Assembly (NCBI RefSeq): GCF_023091745.1
Contig: NC_068910.1
Span: 133,875,170-133,939,169 of the forward strand
Origin: Budorcas taxicolor
Taxonomy: Eukaryota; Chordata; Mammalia; Artiodactyla; Bovidae
Direction: 5' to 3'
Length of the DNA: 64,000 nt
Positions within the stretch are counted from its first letter, which is position 1. Each line of letters opens with the position of its first letter. The notes beneath the pieces were generated by a model that did not search any database, was not told where the DNA came from, and worked only from the letters and a program-made list of their open reading frames with translations. Below are positions 1-13,100 of this stretch, one piece after another. The translations under genes were made by a program, and so were the position numbers.

Positions 1-948
1 ACTGGTTCCTTGGAAGACAAGGACCAAGTGATAGCCAGAAACAGGAGTATGACTTGGAGAGAGTAAATATTGAAATGTTCAGAAAGGCTAAGGTGTAGTT
101 CCATGGTATGAGACTCTGGAAGATGAAAACAGTTCAGGAAAGTAAGAAGCTTTGAAAATGTAATCCTAACTGTGCAGCTGCAAATGACCCCCAATGAGCT
201 ATAAAAAAAACAAAAGTGGGAGAAGGCCAGGTAATTTAAAGAAACTGGCATGGTTTGCACAGGAAATTCTCAGAGGACAGACATAAACAAAATATAAAAA
301 GAAAGTCCTGAAACCAAAGGTGGAAAATTAGAAGTATGACAGTCCAGAGCCCCAGATGAGTTCAAGCTTGTTACAAGCAAAACCCAAAACAAGGACAACA
401 AAAATCCAATTACAAAGAGCAAAGGGTTAAAAATAAAAAATGAGCAAATAAAGAGTGTGTGTTTCCCATGTCACAGGGGCTCATGGAAAGGCCAGGCCTG
501 GTTGGTGTGTTTATCAAACAGCAAAAGTGAACTGTTACAGCTCTCCTATGGGCATGTACATCTGCCTAAAGGGGAACTGTGTAACTAAAACTTTCTATAA
601 GCATTTGGAAAGCTGTAACTTGGTATAGAGCTCTCTTGTTTCCTCCTTTCTTCATCTTTCCCAGTCCAGAGGCTATTTACCCAAGGCTACCTTTGAAGAA
701 GAGGAAGAAACTAGTCAGTTTGATGACTTAGGGGATGGTTATAAGTGAGCAGAAGTCAAGTGACTGGGGAAAGGGAGGGAGGAAGAAAGGACAGGTTCAA
801 AGAAAACTCAGAGATGTCTGTGGATTCAATTATTCAGTTCTTCTGGCCCCCTTCACAAGGAAAGTAAAACATTTACTTCTATTTATTTATAATAGAAAAT
901 GTAGATAGGTCTTCAGGTAAATGTTGAATAAAATTATTTAATACTTAC
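1..948 (-). other. MUC13 intron 6, partial
   Basis: This AT-rich sequence follows the exon 6 donor and runs off the window. I see no exon-like frame with splice sites and no recognisable repeat; the next MUC13 exon must lie further left. Confidence 0.7.
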
Positions 949-1112
949 GGTCATATTCTGTAAAGTTACTTGAGGGGCTATTAGTCGCTTTTCTAATGGT
1001 ATTTGATATGGATGTCTCAGTTTCCTTTGTACTTTCTGTAAAAATGTTTACTACTGCTACGTCAACACCCTGGTTACCAGCACGCATTTCAGATCTTGCT
1101 GAAGCAGATGGG
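949..1112 (-). CDS. MUC13: MUC13 exon 6 (SEA domain, late part)
   Basis: The exon is 164 bases, phase 2 to phase 1, from acceptor TTTTTAG to donor GACC|GTAAGT. It encodes (S)PSASARSEMRAGNQGVDV followed by AVVNIFTESTKETETSISNT and IRKATNSPSSNFTEYD. It aligns with human SPRSEMRAD...NVTIVTILAE...KINKAIRSSSSNF. The place where SEA domains usually carry the GSVVV self-cleavage motif reads QGVDV. NFT is a sequon. The frame continues beyond the left edge. Confidence 0.93.
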
Positions 1113-4100
1113 CTAAAAATGAAATGAATCCATCACTTGATGAATTGAACTAAAGCATCACCAAATTGGTCTTCAGATCTTCCAGACTCTCAAATCTCCC
1201 AGAGTTAGTCCCAACCCATTGTTTTATATCCACAGTTGAGGCTCAAAGAGGGAGGCCTGGGGTTGCTATAAGATGGCCATTTATAGACTTAGAGATCTCT
1301 ATTCAATATGCATTCAGAGGAAATCTAGGACTATAGTAAGGCCCTATTGGAAGACACTTAGAAAAATTGTGGACAATCATTTCTAGGTGCCTGGATCGAA
1401 CCAGAAGTAGAATCAGTGACATGTGAAACAGTAAGCTGCCGTTTTCTGTAGAAAATCAAGAAGAGATCTCCTGATGAGCTGTAAAATCTCAGATTTGTGC
1501 CTTGAGAGAGACAAAGGGGTATGTATTCCTTTCTGCACACAGAGAGAGCAGTAATCAACCATACTGAGTATGGATCATTCCCAGAAAGGGCCCAGAAGGC
1601 TAGCAGGCAGCTTCAAAGTGTGTGTGTGTGACTAGGCCTGGGCACACCTGACCCAGAGGAGAACTGATCCCAAGAAAGGAGGGGCCGTGGGAAGCATCAG
1701 ACGTGCATGCGTGCTAAGTTGCTTCAGTTGTGTCCAACTCTTTGCAATCCTATCTACCACAGCCCACCAGGCTCCTCTGTCCATGGGATTCTCCAGGCAA
1801 GAATTTTGGAGTGGGTTGCCATTCCCTTCCTCAGGGGAATCTTTCCAACCCAGGGATGGAAACAGCATCTCTTTAGACCTCCGCCATTGGCCAGGTGGGT
1901 TCTTTACCACTAGCACCACTTGGGAAGCCCAGGAAGCATCAGAATGTAATACCAAATCACATCACCTGCTGCAAGACATCATAAGGGTCTTTCCCTCTCT
2001 CTAACTAGCACTACAGTTTGGGGTCCTGAGATCGGCTGTGCCAAGTTCTAATTCTTTCATTTATCCAAAAAAAAAATCAAGTGATACAACTACTGAGAGA
2101 GGAAAAAAAAAAAAAGGCTTTAAAACACGTCTTCCCTCTCTGACTTGTGGCCATGTTTTTTTTTTAAGACTCAGGATATATTTTTGCAGTCCTATTGTTT
2201 TCCTATACTCCATTCTGACTTTTGAATAAATATAGAAGTTTGAAAACACAGCCAACCCTACTTAGATAATGTTTGCAGCTATACGGGTTCTGTGGAACAA
2301 TCCAGAAAATCCAAAACATGAACCAAATTCTGTTTTTAGGAATGATCACCTCAAAAAAAGGAGTCCAAAAAGCAGAGTGGGCTTTAGAATCTTAAAGTTT
2401 CATGATTTGTTCATGGTAAAACTCAGAGGTAACAGAGGAAGGTACCAGGCAGTGAGAAAGGGGTACCTGGTACAACCTCTTCTTTACCAGTTGAAAGATG
2501 ACCAGAGATCTATGGTATAATTTTACAGTGGGGCTAGGAAAGAAATGCCACCCATCATTCATTCATCATCTGAAGAACCTACTAGCATACAGTTCAGGAG
2601 GCAAGACATTACTCATGGAAGAGTTCAAGGAAAGGATGGAGTGGCCACGTACTCAAGTGACAAAAGTTGTCGTATACAGAACCAGGGGAGAAGGCAATGG
2701 CAACCCACTCCGGTACTCTTGCCTGGAAACTCCCATGGATGGAGGAGCCTGGTGGGCTGCAGTCCAAGGGGGCACTAAGAGTCGGATACGACTGAGCGAC
2801 TTCACTGTCACTTTTCACTTTCATGCACTGGAGAAGGAAATGGCAACCCACTCCAGTGTTCTTGCCTGGAGAATCCCAGGGACAGGGGAGCCTGGTAGGC
2901 TGCCGTCTATGGGGTCACACAGAGTCGGACACGACTGAAGCGACTTAGCAGCAGCAGCAGCAGCAGCATACAGAGCCAGGGCGCTAGCCTCCAAGGTAAG
3001 AACCCAGAGATCTAGACCCAGGGGAGCCACCATCTTCTGTGGCCCAAGACCAGTCCTAACTTCCCTCAGCCCGAGTGTCCTCCTCTATCCAAAGAGAGAT
3101 TGGAGTATAGGAGGAATTCTGAGGATCCTTCCAATTCCAACATTCAGGCAGTAAATAAAGAGCTTGGGGATTCAGAGGAAAGAGCACTGGTCTGGAGCCT
3201 AAGAAATGCCCTCTGAAGTGAGACTGAGGTCCATCTGCCTGCCACTGCCCACAAGCTGAGGGAGTTGCTCCTCTTAGGACAGAGTTCACAGGTAAGGTGT
3301 TGTCACCAAACTCCCCTGGGTCCCTTTCCGTAACTCCCTAAAAATGGAAGGAGTGCCACAGTTTCAGGGAACCACTCCCCACCAAATGACTCCGTGGGGC
3401 CAGCTCTCCATCACACTTGCAGGGTCCCCTATTCTGGAAGGCAAACAGACGGGAACTAATACATGCTGAAACTGACTACATGCCAGGTACTTTGCACAGG
3501 GGAGCTTTCCAACAGTGTCTCATTTGCTCTCCACAGGGTTCTGGGAAAGTTGATCAGAGTAAACCAGATATACAGATTAGGTAACAAAAGTCCAGAGAGG
3601 TTAAAACACGCACCCAGTAACACAGCAGTAAGGTGCCAAGGCTGGGATTCAAGAAGAGGTTTGCCTACTACCTACTACCGTCATACCTCACTGTTCCTGC
3701 TTTTATCCAGTCATCCCGATGCATGAACTCCCTGTTGTCCCCTAAACCAAGCCGAACACCCTTCAATGATGTATAGCCTTCAGTATTGTCTGCTGTGTCT
3801 CCAGCTTCCAGCCACTGTGTTGGGGCCCAGCCCCTCTGCCTGCTGCCTGTACCGTGCCTCCCATTAGACTGCCTCCTGGCTACCAGTCACACATGCCCCT
3901 TGCTCATCACCAAGATCAAAACTCACTACTTTTAGGGGGTCTTCTCTTCATTCATCTTTTTCCACATAGGATTTGACAAAGTTTATGAAGATAGACGTGA
4001 TAATAAAACCACAGAAATATAAATACATTAGAGCTGCTTGTTCTGCACGATTCTGTTTACCTTAGAGAGTTCTTTCCTCAGCCTGCAGCACTTGTGTATC

Positions 4101-7100
4101 AATGTGCTTCAGAGAAGGCCGACATGGAATCACTAATTTCTTAAGAATCCTCTACCTCTTTGGGTTTCCAAACAGCACACAGCCCTGGTCACTACATGCT
4201 GATACGCTCACTGCATGCCTGTTCTTACTGTAGAAAGAGCTCACGACAGGCCCTTCAGTGACCAGTCGTGTGACTTGGGTCTTCCTGTCTGCCTCATTTC
4301 CCCCTTTGAAGGAAGAGATGGCCATGAACCATTCATTCTCCTCCAGGCCCCCTGGGATGCACATTCCAGGGAATAGCCAGGTGTGGTTTGTAGCCAAGGG
4401 ATCAAACAGAACAAACAGATTCAGGTGATGTCCTGGACCATGTGAGCACGTTGCTAAGTAGCCAATCACAGGGATCATCTTGCTATCCCCAGGCTACACT
4501 CTGCCCACCCAGGCCAGGGTCAATGTGCATCTGAGTCAGGGCCCTTTGTGGTCCTCAGACTGACCACCTCTTCTTGACTTGTGACTAGCCACCCTAGGAC
4601 TTCAGCGCCATATGGGGAACGCAAGAGGAGACTAAAAGTTAGGGAACATAGCCTGCTTCCAAAGTACTCTGTGGGTCCACAGCAAACTTACCTTACTTTA
4701 ACAATTACAGTCTGTCCGTAATCAGAATTGTTAAAGGTATCTTTAAACTGTGGAGAAGAAGAACAGATTTAATAACAACTACAGCAAGGGGGAAAAGTAA
4801 TAGTATATCTAGATTTTTAATAGAAACCCGTTTCTAAACTCACTTATGTAACACAGCAAATTTATTCTTTACATGCACTCTAGCACCTTTCAGTAATTTC
4901 TGCTCTAAAATAGGATAATTCTGGTATAAGTCCGAGCTACCCAGGAAAAAGATGGAAGCCTGAAGCACTCAGTCAAATCAATACTCTTAAATATGACTTG
5001 TTTTCTCTTTTCAAAGTCATGTGAAGTTTTGCATCTTTTAGACTTACCTATAGGCATACTTCATACACTCATCAGTTTACCCAAGGAAGACTTAAATGCT
5101 TCCCTTCCCAAGGCATTATGCCAGAGACATAGATTACCAAGATGGGCGGACCCAGCCTATGATCAAGTTACACCATGTAACCTCAGTTTACACCGTGAAG
5201 CTGACAGAGGTAAGTGCCAGAGATAATACAATCTTCCATGGAAGTTCAAAGAAACACTCTTCCAGTCTCAGAGCCCAAGACAGGGCTTCATAAAGGAAAC
5301 GGGCCATAAAGCATTTCAGTAGGTGGCACGGGTCCAGGGAGTAGAAAGAGGAAGGAATAGCTCACACCAATGCTTGGAAGCGGTGTGGCTCAGAAGGGTC
5401 AAGTTTCTCCATTTGTCAGCGTTTGCAAAATTTAACTTCTCTGAACCTCACTTTCTCACTGGGAAATTTGAGACAGCAGTAATTCCCACCGACTAGGGCT
5501 CTAATGTGTAGAAAATGCGATGGAATACATGATACATAGATTTGTGAGCTGGAAGGGGCTCCAGCACTGGTAGATCTTATTAGGCCTGAGTTGTGTTCTA
5601 AGAGCAGACAACTCTAGATACTTGTAAACAAGTGGCCAGAGATGAAGCTGGGACCTCTGGCAGGGGTGAGGTGGAGGTAGGCTGGAGGTCCCAGCTAGAA
5701 GGTAAGTTAATTGATGCCAAGAATGGGTTCATTTTCTCCTTCTTATGATACCACCATACCTGCCCATCCCCAACTCCCATCCCATAGCACTCAGCATAGG
5801 GCCATCTCCAGGAAACACTCAACAAACACAAGCTGACTGATGATTGAAGAAATTAAATGTGAAATCATAACCTTGGACATGTCTTCCTCTCTTTGGACCT
5901 CAGTCTTGATATTTATTACATGAATGTTGAACTGGGTTGGTGCAACTTTTTATAATTCAAGAATTTTATTGTTTTCCCCCATACTTTAATATTTCTGTAA
6001 ACCATCAGAGCACTGGGAGTCTATGTAGGATCAAGTTCACTGGATGGCCTCCAAGGTTCTATCCAGCTCCACTGTTGACCATTGGCCATTTAAATTTCTT
6101 AATTTCAAAAAAAAAAAAGATTGTAAAATTAGCATCTGGCATAGGAAAAAAGTTTTCCTTTTCTTTTTTCCTTCTTCCAGGTCATCCTTCGAGGACTTGA
6201 GGATATACACTTACTGATCTGAAAGGCCAAAAGGCTGGGCATGGGGGCAGGAATTATGTAAACAGGCCTGCCAGGCCCCCACTGCACAACAGAGCCAGCA
6301 GGGGAGAAGCAGCAGCCCTGAGGGTCAGGCAGGTCTGGGTTCAAATCCTCGTCCTCAGTCATCAGCTGGGTGACCTTCGGTCAGTTTACTTAGCCTTCCT
6401 GATCCTTGACTACCTACCTCACCTGCTAAACAGTACCATAGTACCATCTTCCCCATGTGGCTACTTTGCAAATTAGAAATATACATAAAATGCCAGGTAC
6501 AGTATAACAGGGAAACTTCAAATCCCTATGCAGCCTGTCTACTTGGATCTAGCTGGGGACAAAATAGACCCTGAGAGGCTTCTCAGGGCCTGAGCTGGCA
6601 CTGCCCCGGCTACATGGTCTGCTAAGAGGACATTAAAGAAAGTAAACTGTCTTTCTTTTCCTATCTCCAGGAGTTGCAAAGGAGTTCTGGTGTATCCCTT
6701 TCAGATTAAAAGTTTCTTGGGTATTATAAAATGCTTTATCCCCTCCCTGGCACCTCTGGGACCATCAAGATCTGACTGAACAAGTCACTAAACTAGTCTC
6801 TGAAGACCAGGGGCCTAGATCTGTAGCAGGAAAAGGCTTCTGGACACTCATATACCCAAATCATGTTGGGAAATGCAGTGGCCGCAGTGGCCAGTGCTCA
6901 GTAAAGCCACAGGAGACAACTGAAGGATTTCCTAGAAATGGAAACGCTGGTGTTGCTTATCCTCAATGTGCCAGATATCATCTGAGCAGGAAACTGGAAT
7001 GTAGATCCAGGGTAAGAAGCTAAGTCACGGCCAGCAGGCCACTCATGCACAAGAGGTAAGGCAAAGGGGCTCTGGCAAGCCTGGGATACAGCAGACACAG

Positions 7101-10100
7101 CTTTTATCACAGCAGTGCCAGGCACGGCTGTTTGGTCACGAGCACGTGCTCTCCCTGGACTATCTGTAAGATCATTTGGATAAGATTTTTTCATGTTTTA
7201 ACAATCCTAATAACAAAACTGTTTTATAATTATGTAATTTCAAATGCAAACACACTGTCACAGAGTAACACGTTAATTTTTTTTTAAGTTGTACAAAATG
7301 CTTTATTGGTTTCTTTAAAAGCACAAAAACCATAAAGCATGGTAGCTTCTACTTTAGAGCCTCTAATCTAATCAAGTTTCATTTGAACACTGAGAAGACA
7401 AGATTAAGAGTTAAAGTGTCATGCCAAAAGCACACACAACTAATAAAAAACACAAAACTCTGACAAACCTCACATTCATTCTCATGCCATACTCCAAGGA
7501 CCTTGGACATCTTTTGATTTTTGACTTAAAAGGGTGTTTTTATCCTCTTTGCGTAATTTCTAATCTGTCGCTAGATGCCGTTATTCCGTACTGCGTGGTC
7601 CATTTTCACGACCACTGTGCTTCCTGGGCCCCCATTCAGACATTCGTTTTTTAAAGTCTTTCTCCACCTAGCGCTCTGAGATATATTTCCAACCTAATAT
7701 TTTTCCCTTCAAAACTAAATTTTGAGAAACACGGGCTGGACACCCTCTCTGAGACCTTCCAGACCTTCTTGACATATGTGGTTCCAGAATAGAGATCTCC
7801 ATCTCCTGCATGTCGACACACTCACTCACAGTAGTCAACATGAAATGAAACTGTTGTTCATTTTGACATTTTTGACAACGGGATAAAGAGGTAATGTTTA
7901 TTAATTCAGATGGAGTTCCTCTTCCGGACATTAAAGAAGCCAGACTAGTTTAGAAATGTATGCAAATGTATGCAAAAGGAAAAAATACAATTTTTCAACT
8001 CTTTTCTCTTCAATTCTATGGAAATAATTTATTTTAAAACAGCATTACATTTATCTGCCCACTTAATCAGCCTCTGTAAGAAAGAGTATGGCATGGCTAG
8101 AAGTGGCTTTTGAAGGCCCTCGGCCATGCCAGGTATTACCTCTGGTTGCGGGATCACAGAGAGGCCCCCGGGTCCTAGAGGAAGAGCCCAGGCAACCAGG
8201 AAGCAGTGGCACTGGGAATTTGGAACAGCTACTGTTTGCAGACCAATAAGGGTACATTTCACTGTTTGAAACACTGGGATAGCTGGACCAGCCTGTACCA
8301 CCCAAATGCCGGTCTATACAAGTCAGTGTTAGAATAAAGAATTCATAGAGGAAAGATGTTTGGAAAATACTTACAAATGTAGTAACTTGAATGTATAAAT
8401 TCTGATATGCCTCAGAAGTTTTATTTTCAAATTCAGATGTGTATGACCATGTGACCTTAATTGTACCAGGGAATATCTTTCCTGAAATTCAAGCAGAATC
8501 TTTCTGTGATATTCAGTGTAAAGAAGGTCCATTTTGCTTAAAGCATAGATTATTTTTAAATTCTAAACATGATGATACGACAGTAATTCTGGAAATATGA
8601 AAAACATTACCCCAAATCCAACCTAACCTATCACAATTATTCTCATTTTGGTATATTTCTCCCAGCTCTTTTGTGTGTGTTTATGTGTCTAGTTTGTATC
8701 ATTATAATTGCAAGTTTATATCATGAGTCTTCTTTACTTATTATTAATAGTAAACATTTTTCCAAATCATTACTCAGTCTTCATAATTATCATCTTAAAT
8801 GCTATATAATATTCTATGAAACACATCTTTCCTTCACTGATGCAGTCATTCTTCATTTTCAATGCTTTTAATTATTCAAAAGGAAAAAAAGATTGCACGA
8901 ACATCTCAGTGCACAAAACTTTTCTATATTTGGGGTCATTCACTTAGAGTGGATCCCCAAAATGAGATTACTCATGCTAACAACAGGAACAGCCATTTGG
9001 CCTTGGGGATATCTCTAATCCTTGTGCCAACACAATGCATTCATTTCTAGTGCAGTTGGCAAGAAGGGATATTTCTTTTTCATAAAACAGACAAAAACAT
9101 ATAGCTCAGGAAACAGCCTTGGACTTTTATAGCACCCAGCTGATCTAACCAAAAAAGTATAGTGTCAATTTGCTCTTAAAGTCCATTTCCAGAGCTGAGA
9201 AGTTCTTAAGTCTCCAAAAATAAGATTTGGTGTTATGGTACAAGCAAATCCTATGACAAAAAAATTAAGCCAAAGTCAGAGACCAGGTTCCTGGCTTGTC
9301 TGACTCTGTCGTTTGAGGAAATCACCTCATTTTGCATCGGTGTCCCCATGTAACAGCATTGCTTTGTATTTATGCAGTCTTTGTAATTTTACACACTTAC
9401 ATCTATCATTTTACACACTTACCTTTCTACATCTATCATTTACGTTTTGACCCTATGGCACTGATCCTCAACCAGATAAAGTGAAGGGACCCATTCCCTC
9501 CCGTACCTCTAGAACTAGTTCACATATCTGAATTAGTCCATTTCCTCTCCCACTAGGTTCCACTGAGATAAAGACAGAAACTTTTTTTCTGCTTGGCTGG
9601 CCTTTGTCGCCTCCAAATTTTCTTCTCCTTTTGATATTCCAGAAGCTCTTTTTGTCATTAAGTTTTCTATTCCCTTTAGGCCTGAGATGCACATTTCCAT
9701 TGTTCATCCTTTGTAACTCACCTTTATTGCATTTGGAAGACTTATAGTAATATCCTTCTGAACACAGGCAAAAATAATCATCATGCAGATTAACACACAA
9801 AGAACCATCCTTACAGGAATCCTCTTTGCAAGGTGTGCTGGGACCTGAGATACAGTAGAAAGAGATTAAAAACCCACAAGTGACAACAAATTACACCTGG
9901 AAATATACTTTTAAATCTTCATGTCTCCCTCCTGGGCACTTTCTATTACTTGGTTGTGTTACGCCATGGTATACCCTTAGAACAGCTAGAAACAAACACA
10001 TATTTTCTTATGTCTCTAGGAAGACTGTTGCTAAAATTCTAGAGCCAAGCACTTGTCAATAGTAAAGGTCAGAGGTTGGTGAGTAACAGTCTGCTCAGAA

Positions 10101-13100
10101 AGAGATCCCAGTGTTCTAATTCCAAGGAGTAAGGAAATACTCTGGATTTCATAGATCCTCCAGAACATTGATATCCGCTCCTCTAATACTAGGTGGGGTG
10201 CTCCAAAATCATTTTAGAGAAAGCACCATATTTTTTTCAGAAGATATGAATGACTGACTGACAGGGAGGACCAGGCAAAAAACTACCCCCCATCCCAAAC
10301 TGGATTTTATACTCTGGTTAGCATACGTGGTATACAGACCTATGAGGGAGGGGAAGGGAACAAAGTGGGTTAACTCAGTGAAAATTCTAAGAGGAAGTGA
10401 TGAAGGGCCACTCTACTTTCTGGCTTTCTGAGTGGATGACTGAATGAATGGTGAGAAGAATATGACTATGGTTTCTACACCACTGGCGAGGATTCCTAGA
10501 TCAGACAGTGTGCAGCATCTTTCCTATCTTTGGAAAACTGATGGGATCCAAGAAGAGAAGTCACCAGTTAGCCAAATGGCGATCTTGGCTAGCCATTTCC
10601 CTCTGTCAAATGAGACGATTCTGAGCTTTGATTTCAGAATAGGTTGAATGACTGACAACCTTCAGAGCTGTCTTAAAATTCTTATGGTTCCATAGGTGGA
10701 AATCATTGCTTAAAAAAAAAACTACATATAAGGTACAATGTATATAACATGGTCTCTTTTTTACTGAAATATAGTTGATCTACAATGTTAGTTTCAAGTG
10801 TACAGTATAGTGATTCAGTATTTTTGAAGATTATACTACATTAGAAGTTATTACAAGATAATAGCTATAATTCCCTGTGCTATATAGTATACCCTTGTTG
10901 CTTATCTCTTTTATACATAGTAGTTTGACTCTGTTAATCCCATATTCCTAATTTGTCCCTCTACCCTTTGGTGGTTCAGAGAGGGCGATGGTGCCCCACT
11001 CCAGTACTCTTGCCTGGAAACTCCCATGGACGGAGGGGCCTGGTAGGCTACAGTCCATGGGGTCACGAAGAGTCGGACATGACTGAGAGACTTCACTTTC
11101 ACTTTTCACTTTTGTGCATTGGAGAAGGAAATGGCAACCCACTCCAGTGTTCTTGCCTAGAGAATCCCAGGGACGGGGGAGCCTGGTGGGCTGCTGTCTA
11201 TGGGGTCGCACAGAGTCAGACATGACTGAAGTGACTTAGCAGCAGCATATACTTTTACCCCATTTAAGCTATTTTTCCATAACTATGGGCCTAATTCACT
11301 TTTATTAAAAAATAAAATAGTGCTAGTGAGGAATTCTCATACTGGTGGGAATATAAATATAAAGTATAGCCATTTTAGAAGACAGGTTGGCAGTTTCTTA
11401 CAAAACTAAACTTTACTATATGACCCAGCAAGTGCAAGCCTTAGTATTTACTCAATATAAATGCTAAGTATTCACTTAGTATTTAACCAACCTTTTTCCA
11501 CTCAAAATCCTGCAAATGAATACTTAGAGCAGTTTTACTCATAATTGCCAAAACTTGGAGGCAATCAAGATGTCCTTCAGTAGGTAAGTGAATAAACAAA
11601 CTTGTACAGCCAGACAATGGAATTTTATTCATGTTCAAGCCTTGAAAATCAACATGGCGGAATCTTAAAAGCATATTACTAAATGAAAGCAGCCTATCTG
11701 AAAAGGCTACATACTGTGTGATTCTAACAACATGACATTCTGAAAAAGGCAAAACTACGGCAACAAAAGATCAGCAGTTGCCAAGAGTTAGCAGGGAAAG
11801 AGGGGTGAATAGGCAGAGTACAGCAGATTGTTAGGAAGGTGAAAGTAGTCTTTATGATGGATACATATCATTCTACATTTGTCCAAACCTATAGAATATA
11901 CAACAGTAAACCCTCAGTAAACTGGACTTAGGGTGATTATGATGTGTCAGTGTAGATTCATCAGTTGTCACAAATGTACCCTCTGATGAGGAATGTTGAT
12001 AATAAGGGAGGCTGTGCAGGTATGGGGGCAGGGAAATAGGGGAAATCGCCCTACCTTTCTCTCAATTTTGCTGTGAATCTAAAACTTCTGTAAAAGATAA
12101 ATTCTATCTAAAAAGAATATTTTTAAGAGTAAAAGGAAAAAAAAAAAAAAACAGGCTACCTGGACATAGGAGGCATAGTGCATGCAATATCTCACAAACA
12201 ACAATAAGGGTCAGCTCTCTAACAGGGTGTTAACCAATATTCTAAGTAAAGTAAATGGCTTCTTAACAAAGCCTTAACCACATTGCAAGGATGATTTGGA
12301 ATAAGCCGAGGGAAGAAATTGAGTGCAGCACCATTTTGGATATACTGGTCAGATAACTCCCAGTGTGGCTTTCTCCTTGGCAATAAAGGACAGACTCGGT
12401 AGCATTTCTGTGTGCCAGGAATAAAGTCACAGGATGTTACAGTGGGAAAAGGATTTTGTGGCTATTTAGTTCAATCATCCCTTATTACAGGTGAGTATGT
12501 TGAAGCCAAAAGAGAATTGGTTTGGCCCATGCCACACAGTTAGTATAGGGCCAGAACACAAGAAGGCTGCCTTACTCTGACAGAGGGTCTAGGGAAGCAG
12601 AAATGGCATAGAAAACCTCCCTTTCCTGACTACAGGAGAGCTGATTGTGTAGCTGTTCCAAACCTGAAAGAAGATGGGGAAGCAGGTTTCAGTGCACCCT
12701 CTGGCTCCATTTCCTTAATCATTTATTTCTTAGATCTACCAAAGATTACTGAGGAAGCCAAAAGAAGAATGTATAGGAAGACATCAGCTTGCTCTTTGAC
12801 CCTGGGCAAGTGGCTGCCCTCACTGAGCCTCAGTCTCCCTAACTGAGAGTAACAGGGTTTATCTAGATCCTTTAAACATAGGTTTAAGGACTCTTTTAGA
12901 CCAGGGGTTGGAACACTATGACTCAAGCCAATTCTTGCCAGTCCTCCTCTGTTTCTGTAAACTAAGTTTTATCAGTACGCAATCAGCACGTTCATGTGTA
13001 TATTGTCCGTGGCTACTCTGATGTTAATATGGCTGAGTGGGGTAGTTGTTTAACAGATCTTATTATGGCCCACAAAACCTAAAATATTTATTAGTTTGCC

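Larger units (their letters stand above)
1113..4691 (-). other. MUC13 intron 5
   Basis: This intron holds a Bov-tA SINE (1702-1931), a Bov-A2 SINE (2688-2967), a MIR relic (about 3475-3665), a short GT run (1617-1631) and short A or T runs near 2100 and 2160. The rest is unique intronic sequence with no supported exon. Confidence 0.8.
4748..8374 (-). other. MUC13 intron 4
   Basis: This intron holds MIR relics near 5420-5530 and 6318-6515 and a possible 3' end of a processed pseudogene at 7275-7931. Otherwise the sequence is unique and has no convincing exon. Confidence 0.75.

Noticed and set aside
2941..2967. AGC repeat as a possible polyglutamine/serine coding repeat
   Set aside because: It is the ordinary tail of a Bov-A2 SINE.
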